DNA from: Pseudanabaena sp.
GTDB lineage: Bacteria; Cyanobacteriota; Cyanobacteriia; Pseudanabaenales; Pseudanabaenaceae
Assembly: GCA_003249035.1 (NCBI GenBank)
Contig: QBMK01000003.1
Location: forward strand, 62,001-126,000
Direction: 5' to 3'
DNA: 64,000 nt
Part shown: positions 23,838-33,989 of the stretch, piece after piece
Layout of the letters: every line of letters starts with the position of its first letter
Position numbering within the stretch: the first letter of the stretch is position 1
The notes under the pieces: generated by a model
Told to the model about the DNA's origin: nothing
The model's database searches: none
What the model saw: only the letters and a program-made list of their open reading frames with translations
Translations under genes and position numbers: made by a program

Positions 23838-25424
23838 TTACCCTTCAGAAGATTGTGAACTGGTGAATACTCCAGAACCAAACTCGCTACCATAACCCTC
23901 TTCACCATGAATAGGCAGGTCAATACCTTGCTCTTCGATAGAAGGAGCAACTCTCAAGTCCATAAAAAGCTTTAAGACTTGGAGAATAATAAATGTAGCT
24001 ACGGCTGCAAAGACGTAGGTTACAAGTACACCCTCTAACTGCACCCAAAGTTGTCCAACATTGCCATCTAATAGACCAAGGTTAATCACTACACCCTTAG
24101 CATCCTTAATTTGATTGACAGCCTTAGTTGCAAATACACCTGTCAAGATTGCGCCAACAGTTCCACCCACACCATGTACGGAGTAGGTATCAAGGGAATC
24201 ATCAAACTTAAGTTTTGCTCTCAAGCTCACGGCCATAAAGCAGCATACAGCAGTAATTGAGCCAATCAAAATAGCGCCGACTGGGGTCACAAAACCTGCT
24301 GCTGGCGTAATACCAACTAGCCCCGCGAGAAATCCGCTAGCAATACCAACTGCAGTTGGCTTACCTCGTAAAACCCATTCAAATAATAGCCAAGTCAAAC
24401 CACCAGCAGAAGTAGAGACGCTAGTAGCCACAAATGCAACCGCAGCAACCGGTCCAGCACTGAGAGCGCTACCTGCGTTAAAGCCAAACCATCCAAACCA
24501 AAGTAAGCCAATACCTAACAGCACATAAGGGACATTATGTGGAGTATGTGGTCTAGATGCGAAGTCTTTGCGTGAGCCAATTACTAAAACTGCCACAACT
24601 GCGGCAACACCTGAACTGATATGAACAACCGTTCCACCCGCAAAGTCTAAGGCTCCTGCCTCACCTAGGAAACCACGACCCCATACCATATGGGCTAGAG
24701 GAGCATAAACAATCGTAGACCAGAGCAGAATAAACCAGAAATAAGCCTTGAAACTCATCCGTTCGACGATCGCACCAGAAATCAGCGCAGGTGTAATGAT
24801 CGCAAACATCATCTGGTACGCCATGAAAACGGCATGGGGAATCGTACCCGCATAGCCAATAGGGTCAGGCGCATCAAAAGCAACATTATTAAGAAAAGCC
24901 CAATCTAGACCACCAATAAACTTTTCGATACCTTGACCAAATTCAGGTGCTTTGACTGACAAATCAAAAGCGAGGCTATAGCCCCACAAAACCCAAGTAA
25001 CACCAACAACTGCCATGAGCAGTAAGCTCATCATCATCGTGTTCAGCACATTACGGGTTCTAACTAAACCACCGTAAAAAAATGCTAGCCCTGGAGTCAT
25101 CAGCAATACGAGAGCCGCCGCAACCAGCATAAATGCAGTATCACCTGAGTTAATTGGTGAAGCCGCTGGTGCTGGTGCAAGAAGCTTGTCGAGTGCTTCC
25201 TTTTGCTCTTTAGTTAAAGTTACAACGTCACCACTTGCTGGAGCAGATGACGGAGACGGAGCAACACTGGGCGAAGGACTCGCTGTAGCCGCAGGAGAGG
25301 ACGTTACTGTTGGGCTAGATGTTGGGGAAGGAGAAGTGGTTGCTTGCGCCCAAGTTTGACCCGTAAAAGGAAAACTCACTAGCCACAATACTAACAACGC
25401 ACTCAATAGAAATTTTTTGATCAC
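23838..25424 (-). CDS. amt: Ammonium transporter (Amt), second copy
   Basis: 528 residues, GTG start with AAGGAAAG about 9 nt upstream. A clear Sec signal (LLSALLVLWLVSFPFTGQTW, then AQA) is followed by a long Ser/Pro/Thr low-complexity spacer (about residues 28-70) before the 11-helix Amt fold. Signature parts: MTPGLAFFYGGLVRTRNVLN, GTIPHAVFMAYQMMFA, LDFAGGTVVHISSGVAA, NVPYVLLGIGLLWFGWFGFN and DDSLDTYSVHGVGGTVGAIL. The C-terminal tail SIEEQGIDLPIHGEEGYG is the Amt regulatory tail touched by PII (GlnB) in other bacteria. It differs clearly from the first copy, so the pair is not a recent duplication. A near-match to the NtcA box (GTA-N8-CAC, 25610-25623) is too weak to claim. Confidence 0.95.
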   Translation of the reverse strand: MIKKFLLSALLVLWLVSFPFTGQTWAQATTSPSPTSSPTVTSSPAATASPSPSVAPSPSSAPASGDVVTLTKEQKEALDKLLAPAPAASPINSGDTAFMLVAAALVLLMTPGLAFFYGGLVRTRNVLNTMMMSLLLMAVVGVTWVLWGYSLAFDLSVKAPEFGQGIEKFIGGLDWAFLNNVAFDAPDPIGYAGTIPHAVFMAYQMMFAIITPALISGAIVERMSFKAYFWFILLWSTIVYAPLAHMVWGRGFLGEAGALDFAGGTVVHISSGVAAVVAVLVIGSRKDFASRPHTPHNVPYVLLGIGLLWFGWFGFNAGSALSAGPVAAVAFVATSVSTSAGGLTWLLFEWVLRGKPTAVGIASGFLAGLVGITPAAGFVTPVGAILIGSITAVCCFMAVSLRAKLKFDDSLDTYSVHGVGGTVGAILTGVFATKAVNQIKDAKGVVINLGLLDGNVGQLWVQLEGVLVTYVFAAVATFIILQVLKLFMDLRVAPSIEEQGIDLPIHGEEGYGSEFGSGVFTSSQSSEG

Positions 25425-25908
25425 AGACTCTTTCCTTTTACAAATTTTTTTGTCATCACATTAAGGCGACATAAGTTAGACGAGCACCGATTCAAATAGC
25501 GTTCTATAACTGAAAGGCTAAGAACTTAAATTTGAAAGATACTGATGCTGATAGTTACCATTGAGAACTTAATCAAGAATGATTTCATCAATTTATACGG
25601 CATTGATTTGTATTGGAAATCACAATTCGTGTCTTACTCATATAAATGTCAAAAAATATCAATAAATTAAAAATATAAAAACCTATCAGTTCTAGTCCTA
25701 GTCTTTGGAAATTATGAACAGAAGGTTAAAACATGAAATTTAAAGGCATTACTTGAAGGGAGCTGTAAATTTAAGTATAAATACCGAACCCGAATGGGTT
25801 ACTTTACTTCTGTTTTGCTAATTTAATCACACGCTTAAAATCTCCTGTGCTAGAGTTGGTTTACTTTTAGATATACTCCTCACTAACCTCACTTTTCAGG
25901 ACGTTGAC
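25425..25908. other. Divergent intergenic region, amt / protease
   Basis: 484 bp, AT-rich, between divergent genes. Only an imperfect NtcA-like site (25610-25623, one mismatch) was noted. No hairpin, repeat or small ORF with a convincing ribosome-binding site. Confidence 0.4.
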
Positions 25909-27174
25909 ATGGCAAAAGGCGGATTTGTACTTGGTACAACAGCAGCATTGGCTGCGGCTGTGGCAGTTGTTGGTTTTCAGCTAGCAAACCCTAGCATCGC
26001 CGCATTTAGGGATAGCCCCAAAGAAATTGTTGATGAAGCTTGGCAGCTTATTAATCGAGAGTACGTCGATGGGGCTTTCAATAAAGTTGACTGGCGGCAA
26101 GTAAGACGACAATATGTCGAAAATCGCGATTACTCTTCTAAGGCTGAAGCCTATCGTTCAGTTCGAGAAATGTTGAAACTTCTCGACGATCCATATACTC
26201 GCTTTATGGACCCTGAGCAGTTTAAGAGTATGCAAATTGATACTTCGGGAGAACTCACAGGGGTTGGTATTCAGCTTGGGATGGACGATGCCACCAAGCA
26301 ACTAACAGTTGTTGCCCCAATCGAAGATTCGCCTGCATCTCGTGCAGGAGTTTTGACAAAAGACATCATCACTTCGATCGCGAATAAGTCTACTGAAGGC
26401 ATGGATATCAATCAAGCGGTTGCGCTAATCCGTGGACCTGCTGGGACAAAAGTTAAATTGGGGATCAAGCGTGGTGACAAGCAGTTTGACCTTGAGCTAG
26501 AACGTGCCAAGATTGAAATCCATCCAGTCAAAGCCGAGCTTCGTGATACAAACATCGGTAAGGTTGGCTACATCAGCTTGCGTCAGTTCAATGCCAATGC
26601 AGCTAGCGATATGCGTAAAGCTATCCAAGACCATGTAAGCAAAGGTGCTGTTGGATTTGTTCTTGACTTGAGATCTAACCCCGGTGGATTGCTTTATTCC
26701 AGTGCTGAAATTGCGCGGATGTGGCTCGATAATGCCACCATTGTTTCCACAATCGATCGCAAGGGTGAAAGCGAGCGATTAACTGCGAACCGTCAAGCTA
26801 TCACCAATAAACCACTTGTGGTTTTAGTTGATGGTGGTTCGGCAAGTGCCAGCGAGATCCTATCTGGCGCTTTGCAAGATAACAAACGGGCGGTGATTGT
26901 CGGTACTAAAACCTTCGGTAAGGGGCTAGTGCAGTCAGTGCATTCTCTAAGTGATGGCTCAGGCATGGCGGTAACGATCGCTAAGTACTACACCCCTAGC
27001 GGACGTGATATCAATCATTTGGGTATTTTGCCCGATCGCGTAGTTGAACTGACCAAGGAAGACCTAGAAAAGCTCAACAAAAACCGCGATCTAGTTGGTA
27101 CAATTTCTGACCCACAATTTGCTAAAGCGATCGATATTTTATCGGGTCAGCTTAAAAGTGTAAGCTCTCGCTAA
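25909..27174 (+). CDS. C-terminal processing protease (S41 family)
   Basis: 421 residues. An N-terminal signal/anchor (LGTTAALAAAVAVVGFQLAN) is followed by a helical domain (IVDEAWQLINREYVDGAFNK), a PDZ domain (GELTGVGIQLGMDD to LIRGPAGTKVKLGI) and the S41 catalytic core with the nucleophile Ser in GGSASASEILSGAL and the general-base Lys in TKTFGKGLVQSV. These Ctp proteases act in the periplasm or thylakoid lumen; CtpA matures the D1 protein C-terminus. Cyanobacteria carry three paralogues (CtpA, B, C), and I cannot say from sequence alone which this is, so no symbol is given. Confidence 0.9.
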   Translation: MAKGGFVLGTTAALAAAVAVVGFQLANPSIAAFRDSPKEIVDEAWQLINREYVDGAFNKVDWRQVRRQYVENRDYSSKAEAYRSVREMLKLLDDPYTRFMDPEQFKSMQIDTSGELTGVGIQLGMDDATKQLTVVAPIEDSPASRAGVLTKDIITSIANKSTEGMDINQAVALIRGPAGTKVKLGIKRGDKQFDLELERAKIEIHPVKAELRDTNIGKVGYISLRQFNANAASDMRKAIQDHVSKGAVGFVLDLRSNPGGLLYSSAEIARMWLDNATIVSTIDRKGESERLTANRQAITNKPLVVLVDGGSASASEILSGALQDNKRAVIVGTKTFGKGLVQSVHSLSDGSGMAVTIAKYYTPSGRDINHLGILPDRVVELTKEDLEKLNKNRDLVGTISDPQFAKAIDILSGQLKSVSSR

Positions 27175-27189
27175 AAAATTTATATTCAA

Positions 27190-27220
27190 AAAAAAAGGCG
27201 GACTTTGTCCGCCTTTTTTT
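27190..27220. terminator. Bidirectional terminator between converging genes
   Basis: Perfect stem AAAAAAAGGCGGAC / GTCCGCCTTTTTTT with TTT loop, 15 bp after the protease stop and next to the stop of the converging gene. Confidence 0.8.
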
Positions 27221-27221
27221 G

Positions 27222-27674
27222 CTAGAAATCTGTATGCCGTGTCAGTATTGCTTCCATAGTGCTTGCTAGATTCTGTCCAGAAATAATGCCACTAGCTAAA
27301 GAATAAGTATTACTATCTCGACGATAAAGCGTCTGAAAACCTGTTCGCATTTTTTTGTCACCCATTACCCAATAACGTTGAATAATTGAATCTGGTCCAA
27401 TTATTCCCTCTCCCTCAACTTTCCCCAGAGAGCTATCATCCACAACAAAAGCAAAACTACGCTCGTCAGAGTCAATTCTGCCTTTATAAGCCATAGTTAA
27501 TTCTTCGCGATCGATACCAGGAAAAGTCAATTTTGTGACCATCGTGAACCAAAAGTTATCCCGTGACCAACCTACTAAAGTTCTACCCTTAACTTGAATT
27601 GGCATGGAATCTCTCTCTACCCAATTGCCTTCGAGAGTCCATTTTCCAGGTTGCACTAAAAAGGTATGTGCCAC
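27222..27674 (-). CDS. Conserved hypothetical protein
   Basis: 150 residues, no signal peptide. It begins MAHTFLVQPGKWTLEGNWVE and has a beta-rich pattern (VKGRTLVGWSRDNFWFTMVT, YWVMGDKKMRTGFQTLYRRD), suggesting a small lipocalin- or calycin-like barrel. I do not recognise a named family. It converges on the protease gene with a shared terminator. Confidence 0.65.
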   Translation of the reverse strand: MAHTFLVQPGKWTLEGNWVERDSMPIQVKGRTLVGWSRDNFWFTMVTKLTFPGIDREELTMAYKGRIDSDERSFAFVVDDSSLGKVEGEGIIGPDSIIQRYWVMGDKKMRTGFQTLYRRDSNTYSLASGIISGQNLASTMEAILTRHTDF

Positions 27675-27790
27675 AATTTTTGTTGCTCTGTTTTGCTGCG
27701 CTGTAGATTCAATCTCGATTATATAGCTTTATTACCAATCACCAGATGATCCCTAAAGTAAGGAATGAAAATTAAGTAACATGTGGATAT

Positions 27791-27843
27791 AAAACCCAAA
27801 ATTGGTTCGGCGGGCTTCGCCCGCCGAACCAATTTTGGGTTTT
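27791..27843. repeat. Perfect 25-bp-stem hairpin
   Basis: Arms from AAAACCCAAAATTGGTTCGG, continuing CGGGC, with the exact complement and a TTC loop. It lies about 50 bp beyond the stop of the minus-strand NarL-type regulator and probably serves as its terminator. Confidence 0.65.
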
Positions 27844-27891
27844 ATTAAATTATCATTCCTAAAACTAGCGCCAATCAACACCACCCTTACT

Positions 27892-28548
27892 CTAATTTAC
27901 TAATCCCGATCGCAAAGCCAACACTGCCGCTTGTACGCGATCGTCAACAGATAGCTTGTTCATAATGCCCCGCACATGAGTTTTAATCGTGTTTGGGCTT
28001 AGATATAGTACTTTTGCAATTTCGGGATTACTTTTGCCTTCAACAATTAATTTAAGCACCTCTAATTCTCGTTGAGATAGGTGTGAAGTATTCTCAGGTT
28101 GAGTCGGCGGCTTGAGATGATTCATCACTTTACGAGCAATTTGCGGATCTAGATATGTTGCGCCGTCTTTAGCTGCCGCAAAAGCAGCTAAAAGACTCTC
28201 AGTCCCTGTACCTTTAACACAATATGCATCGGCTCCACTCGATAACGAAGCGATAATTTCTGTATCATCTGTATGAGAGCTAAGCATCACAATATGGACA
28301 TTAGGTGAAGCAGCCTTGATTTTTTGAGTTGCTGAAATACCATCAAGCCTCGGCAATCCTATATCCATAACAATAATGTCAGGACTTAACTCCTGTGCCA
28401 TTTTTACTCCGATATAGCCATCCTCTGCAATACCAATTACAGTGATATTTGGCTGTTGAGAAAGTGATTGCTCTAATCCAAGTTGGATTAAAGGATCATC
28501 TTCAACAATCAGGACTCTCAAAGGTTTCGATGCTGTTTCCACAGTCAT
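27892..28548 (-). CDS. NarL/LuxR-type response regulator
   Basis: 218 residues. Receiver domain: VLIVEDDPLIQLGLEQSL, phospho-acceptor Asp in IIVMDIGLPRLDG, and the switch Lys in DAYCVKGTGTESL. C-terminal LuxR-type HTH: LSQRELEVLKLIVEGKSNPE and LSPNTIKTHVRGIMNKL. It is a DNA-binding transcription regulator of the NarL class. No partner kinase is adjacent, and nothing in the sequence indicates the signal. Confidence 0.93.
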   Translation of the reverse strand: MTVETASKPLRVLIVEDDPLIQLGLEQSLSQQPNITVIGIAEDGYIGVKMAQELSPDIIVMDIGLPRLDGISATQKIKAASPNVHIVMLSSHTDDTEIIASLSSGADAYCVKGTGTESLLAAFAAAKDGATYLDPQIARKVMNHLKPPTQPENTSHLSQRELEVLKLIVEGKSNPEIAKVLYLSPNTIKTHVRGIMNKLSVDDRVQAAVLALRSGLVN

Positions 28549-29049
28549 AATTCTAAATTTCTCTAAATTTAGTTTAATTGAATTGATTATATACAGCGCT
28601 TTGCACTTATATAGAACCTAATAATTTTCTTGAAAGGCTGACTTTAAAAGCTTTTTAAGAAAATTTCGCTATCCGCGGCAGCAACAATGAGCTGTATTAG
28701 GACTTACGAAACAATAATACACTACGAAAAAAATTGGGCGTTGCACAAATGAAGGATGAATGAATATTAAAGATAACGAGTTTAAGCAATGAAAAACAAT
28801 GAAATGTCCAAAGTGTGGTTCAACACATATTCGTAAAAACGGGAAACGAGGAGACAAACAAAATCATATTTGTGCTGATTGCGGTCTTCAGTTCATAGAT
28901 CATTATGCCTAAAAATGTACTGCAACGGCAGGGATTTAGACAGATTGAGAGATGCACTGATGTTAGCCACAACTCGTTAATCAACTGGGTAAAAGAAGTA
29001 GCCCAGCAATTACCAGAGCATCCACCGATTGAGACTAAGTAGATGTAAA

Positions 29050-29186
29050 TAACCCAAGTTGCTACTTATTCATCCAAAACTAAAATCAAAATGCTAGATT
29101 TTTATCCAAAAAAGCGTTGCTTAGCACTTATATAGGCTGTTTTTAACTTGTTTTGAGACGGTTTTTGATAGGTAGCAACTTGGGTT
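29050..29186. mobile_element. 137-bp inverted-repeat miniature element nested in IS1
   Basis: Ends TAACCCAAGTTGCTAC and GTAGCAACTTGGGTTA are perfect inverted repeats (the next bases also nearly match). There is no coding capacity. It is inserted in the linker between the InsA and InsB parts. A MITE-like element; no clear direct repeat at the edges. Confidence 0.6.
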
Positions 29187-29205
29187 ACATAATTAATTAC
29201 ACATC

Positions 29206-29252
29206 CAAACCCGTAAAATTGCGCCCCGTAGGGGCGCAATTTTACGGGTTTG
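29206..29252. repeat. Perfect hairpin inside the IS1 remnant
   Basis: 22-bp stem, CAAACCCGTAAAATTGCGCC continuing CC, exact complement, GTA loop. Of the same general style as the other intergenic hairpins of the window but unrelated to IS1. Confidence 0.6.
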
Positions 29253-29777
29253 GGTAATTTATTTTGCACAAGTACTTATTCCTGATGTTGGAGAACTGGA
29301 TGAACACCAAACTTTTGTTGGGATAAAAAAACTTGATTTGGCTCTGGACTGGGGTAAATCATTTTAGCCAAGGTATATTGGCTTGGGTATTAGGGGACAG
29401 GAGTAGCAAAACTTTTGAACCTCTATGGACATTGATTAAGGTTTGGCAATGTTATTTCTGGGTTACCGATGGCTACTGTGTCTACAAAATGTTTATTAAC
29501 TCGGAAGATCAAATTATTAGCAAAACCTACATGACTAGAGTTGAGAGTGAAAATACTAGACTGAGACATTATCTTGCCCGATTGCATCGAAAAACTTTAT
29601 GTTATTCAAAATCTGAACAAATGTTGAGACATTCAATTCGTCTGTTAATTCATTATCTCAAGTACAAATCGATTCCCACCTTTTCTTGATTCATCTTTCA
29701 TTTGTGCAACGCCCGATACTCTATGACGCGATCGCCCAAAATATACAAATCAAAGGTTAAGGCGATCGCTAATGGTT

Positions 29778-30806
29778 TTATGGGTTTAAAAATGACTCTA
29801 CTATTTTGACATCCTCAGAGCTGCCAATAATTAACGGCGTGCGGCTGTGCAACTTTTTGGGTATAACATCGAGAATCTCTTGATTCCCAGTAGTGGCGCG
29901 TCCACCTGCTTGCTCAATCAGAAAAGCTAACGGTGCAGACTCGTATAGCAAGCGCAACTTCCCATCAGCATGACCAACTGTACCTGGATAAAGAAACACA
30001 CCACCTTGAAAAAGAATGCGGTGAATATCAGCTACTAGCGCCCCTGAATAACGTGCCGTATTCCCTTCTTGGCGATGAATATAGCGAACATATTCGCGCA
30101 TTGGCTCTTCCCATTGCCAGAAGTTACCTTCATTGACACTATAGATGGAACCTTTAGCAGGGATATGGATATTCTCTTGAAAAAGAATGAATTCTCCAAT
30201 ACTAGGATCTAATGTAAAGGCATGAACTCCATTACCAAGAGAATAAACCAGCATTGTGCTCGTGCCATATAGAATATAACCTGCCCCGATTTGTTTGCGC
30301 CCCGATTGCAATAAATCAAGAGCTTCTCCAGACTCATCATTCCCTTCTTGTTGACGAATCGAAAAGATCGAACCGATCGCTAAATTTACGTCAATATTGC
30401 TAGAACCATCAATGGGATCGTAGAGCAAGGTATAGCGGCCAATGGGGCAATTTTCGGGAATATAATAGGGCTGCTCCATTTCTTCAGAGGCTAGTCTACA
30501 AACTAAGCCACTTTGCTCAAAGGCGCGAAGAAATACACGATTGGCATAGCGATCCATATTTTTGACCGCTTCTCCTTGGACATTTACTTCACCTGTGACC
30601 CCGAGAACATTTTCTGCTAAACCTGCGCGGCTAAGATGGCGGGCGATCGTTTTACCTGCCAGCCCAATCCTCCCCATTAAGGCACTGAGATCGTATGCCT
30701 CAGCCGAAAACGTTCCAAATTGTGAGAGCACATGCTGGGAAAGGGTCATAAAGTCTCGTCCAAGGACGATCTCTTCAGCGGGATTGAGTCTGGTAGAATC
30801 GATCAT
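29778..30806 (-). CDS. fbp: Class I fructose-1,6-bisphosphatase
   Basis: 342 residues, typical class I length. Substrate and metal motifs: [41 protein letters not shown] (metal-binding DPxDGSSN), [11 protein letters not shown], the active-site [15 protein letters not shown], and [20 protein letters not shown] near the C-terminus. It hydrolyses fructose-1,6-bisphosphate to fructose-6-phosphate in gluconeogenesis; in cyanobacteria the Calvin-cycle step is usually served mainly by the separate class II FBP/SBPase. Divergent from the PP2C gene with 75 bp between. Confidence 0.93.
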   Translation of the reverse strand: MIDSTRLNPAEEIVLGRDFMTLSQHVLSQFGTFSAEAYDLSALMGRIGLAGKTIARHLSRAGLAENVLGVTGEVNVQGEAVKNMDRYANRVFLRAFEQSGLVCRLASEEMEQPYYIPENCPIGRYTLLYDPIDGSSNIDVNLAIGSIFSIRQQEGNDESGEALDLLQSGRKQIGAGYILYGTSTMLVYSLGNGVHAFTLDPSIGEFILFQENIHIPAKGSIYSVNEGNFWQWEEPMREYVRYIHRQEGNTARYSGALVADIHRILFQGGVFLYPGTVGHADGKLRLLYESAPLAFLIEQAGGRATTGNQEILDVIPKKLHSRTPLIIGSSEDVKIVESFLNP

Positions 30807-30881
30807 GGTTGCATGTACCTTAAAGTCTTCTTATCTATTATTAGCCTAAATTTGTAGCATTGTGCCAACGCAAAAATAATT

Positions 30882-32042
30882 ATGAGCATCTGTCCTAGCT
30901 GTAAAGCTATAAATCCTGATAGCCACCAATTTTGCCAATTTTGCGGCGCTAAAATTGCTATAGATCCGCCTTTAAATATTCTTGGAGAAGTTGCTATACA
31001 ACCTTCTTCGGTACCAACACAACCGCTAAATTTAGAGTCTGTGTTAGAAACAATAAAAATTCAGGTAGAAGACTTAGCCTCTTCTCAAAGAGCAAACGGT
31101 ATTGCGAAGCCAACGGATGGACTAGACTTGGATGAATTACCAATAGAATTCAATATACAAGACTTCACAGATGTAGACTCAGAAATGACGATGGTCGTAT
31201 CTTCCACACGGAATTTACAGGATATAAACTATGCTGGCAAAACTGATGTGGGACTGCAACGCGATCGCAATGAGGATGATTTTGTCGCGATTTATCAAAC
31301 TCGCAGCATTAATGGCAAAAGTCAAATCAACGATCGCAGTCATCGCGGTTTATTTGTTTTGTGTGACGGCATGGGCGGGCATGACGGGGGCGAAGTTGCA
31401 AGCGCAATCACTGTTAATTCGATTACCGATCAGTTTCGTCCATTTTGGATCGATACTTTGCCAGGGGAGAAGAAGCTTCACGAGATTATCCGCAATGCTA
31501 ATCAAGCGATTTTCACCAAGAATGAAAGCGAGAAAAAGCAATCTCTGGGCAGAATGGGAACAACTCTGGTCATCTTAGCAATTCATGATTTGAATGTTGT
31601 AATTGCCCACGTTGGAGACAGCCGCATATATAAAGTTACAAATAGTAACAATTCAGAACTAAAAGCAGAACCAAAATTAGAACAAATCACTCGCGATCAT
31701 GAAGTTCTTAATCAATTACTAGATCTTGGCGTTGAGCTTGAAGTGGCGCAGTCTAGGCTTGATGCTCATCAACTTACTCAAGCGCTTGGGCCTAATCCTA
31801 GCGATCGCATAGAGCCCTCGATTGATTTTTTTACCCTGACTGAACCAACTCTATTTTTGTTGTGCTCTGATGGGCTGTGTGATAACGATGCGATCGAGGA
31901 TAATTGGCGATCGCATTTATTGCCTATTTTAAATAAGGAAATCAATCTGCAAACTGGTTTAGACAATCTGATTGAGTTAGGGAATAAAGTCAATAGTCAT
32001 GACAATCTCACTGCTATTCTGGTTTTGTGCGAACTTGTATAG
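30882..32042 (+). CDS. PP2C-type Ser/Thr protein phosphatase with N-terminal zinc ribbon
   Basis: 386 residues. Residues 1-25 form a zinc ribbon (MSICPSCKAINPDSHQFCQF, then CG; two CxxC knuckles). A flexible acidic linker follows, and the PP2C/PPM core runs from about residue 115: TDVGLQRDRNEDDF, GLFVLCDGMGGHDGGEVAS (metal Asp/Gly), GTTLVILAIHDLNVVIAHVG, DSRIYKV, and LFLLCSDGLCDN with the last metal Asp. It would dephosphorylate Ser/Thr proteins using Mn/Mg. A zinc-ribbon/PP2C fusion is a frequent cyanobacterial layout. Substrate unknown. Confidence 0.9.
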   Translation: MSICPSCKAINPDSHQFCQFCGAKIAIDPPLNILGEVAIQPSSVPTQPLNLESVLETIKIQVEDLASSQRANGIAKPTDGLDLDELPIEFNIQDFTDVDSEMTMVVSSTRNLQDINYAGKTDVGLQRDRNEDDFVAIYQTRSINGKSQINDRSHRGLFVLCDGMGGHDGGEVASAITVNSITDQFRPFWIDTLPGEKKLHEIIRNANQAIFTKNESEKKQSLGRMGTTLVILAIHDLNVVIAHVGDSRIYKVTNSNNSELKAEPKLEQITRDHEVLNQLLDLGVELEVAQSRLDAHQLTQALGPNPSDRIEPSIDFFTLTEPTLFLLCSDGLCDNDAIEDNWRSHLLPILNKEINLQTGLDNLIELGNKVNSHDNLTAILVLCELV

Positions 32043-32096
32043 CTATAACCCACAAATAGAAGGCAGAGATTCATCGCCTTCTATTTCGATCTATTG

Positions 32097-32244
32097 TTGA
32101 GAATTGCTAATTCTCATTATAAAAATCGGTTTTTTGAAAGCCAGCGTTAGGCTGGCTCTCAAAAAACCGATTTTGGTGTTTCCAGCGCCTTTGGCGCTGG
32201 AAACACCAAAATCGCGTTCATCATGAGAATTGCTGCTTGAGAAT
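32097..32244. mobile_element. Family B miniature element, copy 1, with 8-bp direct repeats
   Basis: The 132-bp core (32105-32236) lies between two copies of TTGAGAAT (32097-32104 and 32237-32244). The ends are imperfect inverted repeats (GCTAATTCTCATTAT / ATCATGAGAATTGC). Two large hairpins lie inside: GGTTTTTTGAAAGCC / GGCTCTCAAAAAACC, and TTGGTGTTTCCAGCGCC / GGCGCTGGAAACACCAA. It is the reverse orientation of copy 2 at 39433-39580. It occupies the gap between PP2C and tgt. Confidence 0.8.
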
Positions 32245-32330
32245 AGCATTGCTTGCCCATTAACGTGAGTGCGCTACAATTAGAAATTGTTTAAATCTTT
32301 AAATAAACATAATTAAGATTAGGGTTGTAA

Positions 32331-33835
<1,505 letters not shown>

Positions 33836-33989
33836 ATTGTATTCTTGAATACAATTACGCTTAACTGGTTTTGTTACTTTCCAATATATGCATCTTAAGT
33901 AAATTAAGCCCCTCCCTATAGTTAATTTAATTAATTGTACAGTTATGGCTACTAGTTGCTTAGATATGTTTTTTTAATGGTGTGAAGGA

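Larger units (their letters stand above)
28801..29689 (+). pseudogene. IS1 transposase (InsA/InsB) remnant
   Basis: The InsA part starts MKCPKCGSTHIRKNGKRG with the zinc-finger Cys pairs, stops after about 37 codons, and continues in another frame as GFRQIERCTDVSHNSLINWV. InsB resumes after the nested insertion as PDVGELDEHQTFVGIKK, shifts frame near 29330, and continues NHFSQGILAWVLGDRSS to RLHRKTLCYSKSEQMLRH and the normal C-terminus. At least two frame disruptions plus the insertion make the transposase non-functional. Confidence 0.85.
28736..29714 (+). mobile_element. IS1-family element, inactive, with nested insertions
   Basis: Bounded by inverted repeats GGGCGTTGCACAAATGAAGG... and its complement ...CTTTCATTTGTGCAACGCCC (26 bp, one mismatch). 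The total is 979 bp; removing about 215-230 bp of inserted DNA between about 29040 and 29270 leaves about 760 bp, the normal IS1 size. No target-site duplication is visible at the edges. Inside are the degraded transposase genes, a 137-bp inverted-repeat element and a perfect hairpin. Confidence 0.85.

Noticed and set aside
25610-25623. Possible NtcA box upstream of the second amt (GTA-N8-CAC)
   Set aside because: One fixed position mismatched and about 190 bp from the start; left as unsupported.
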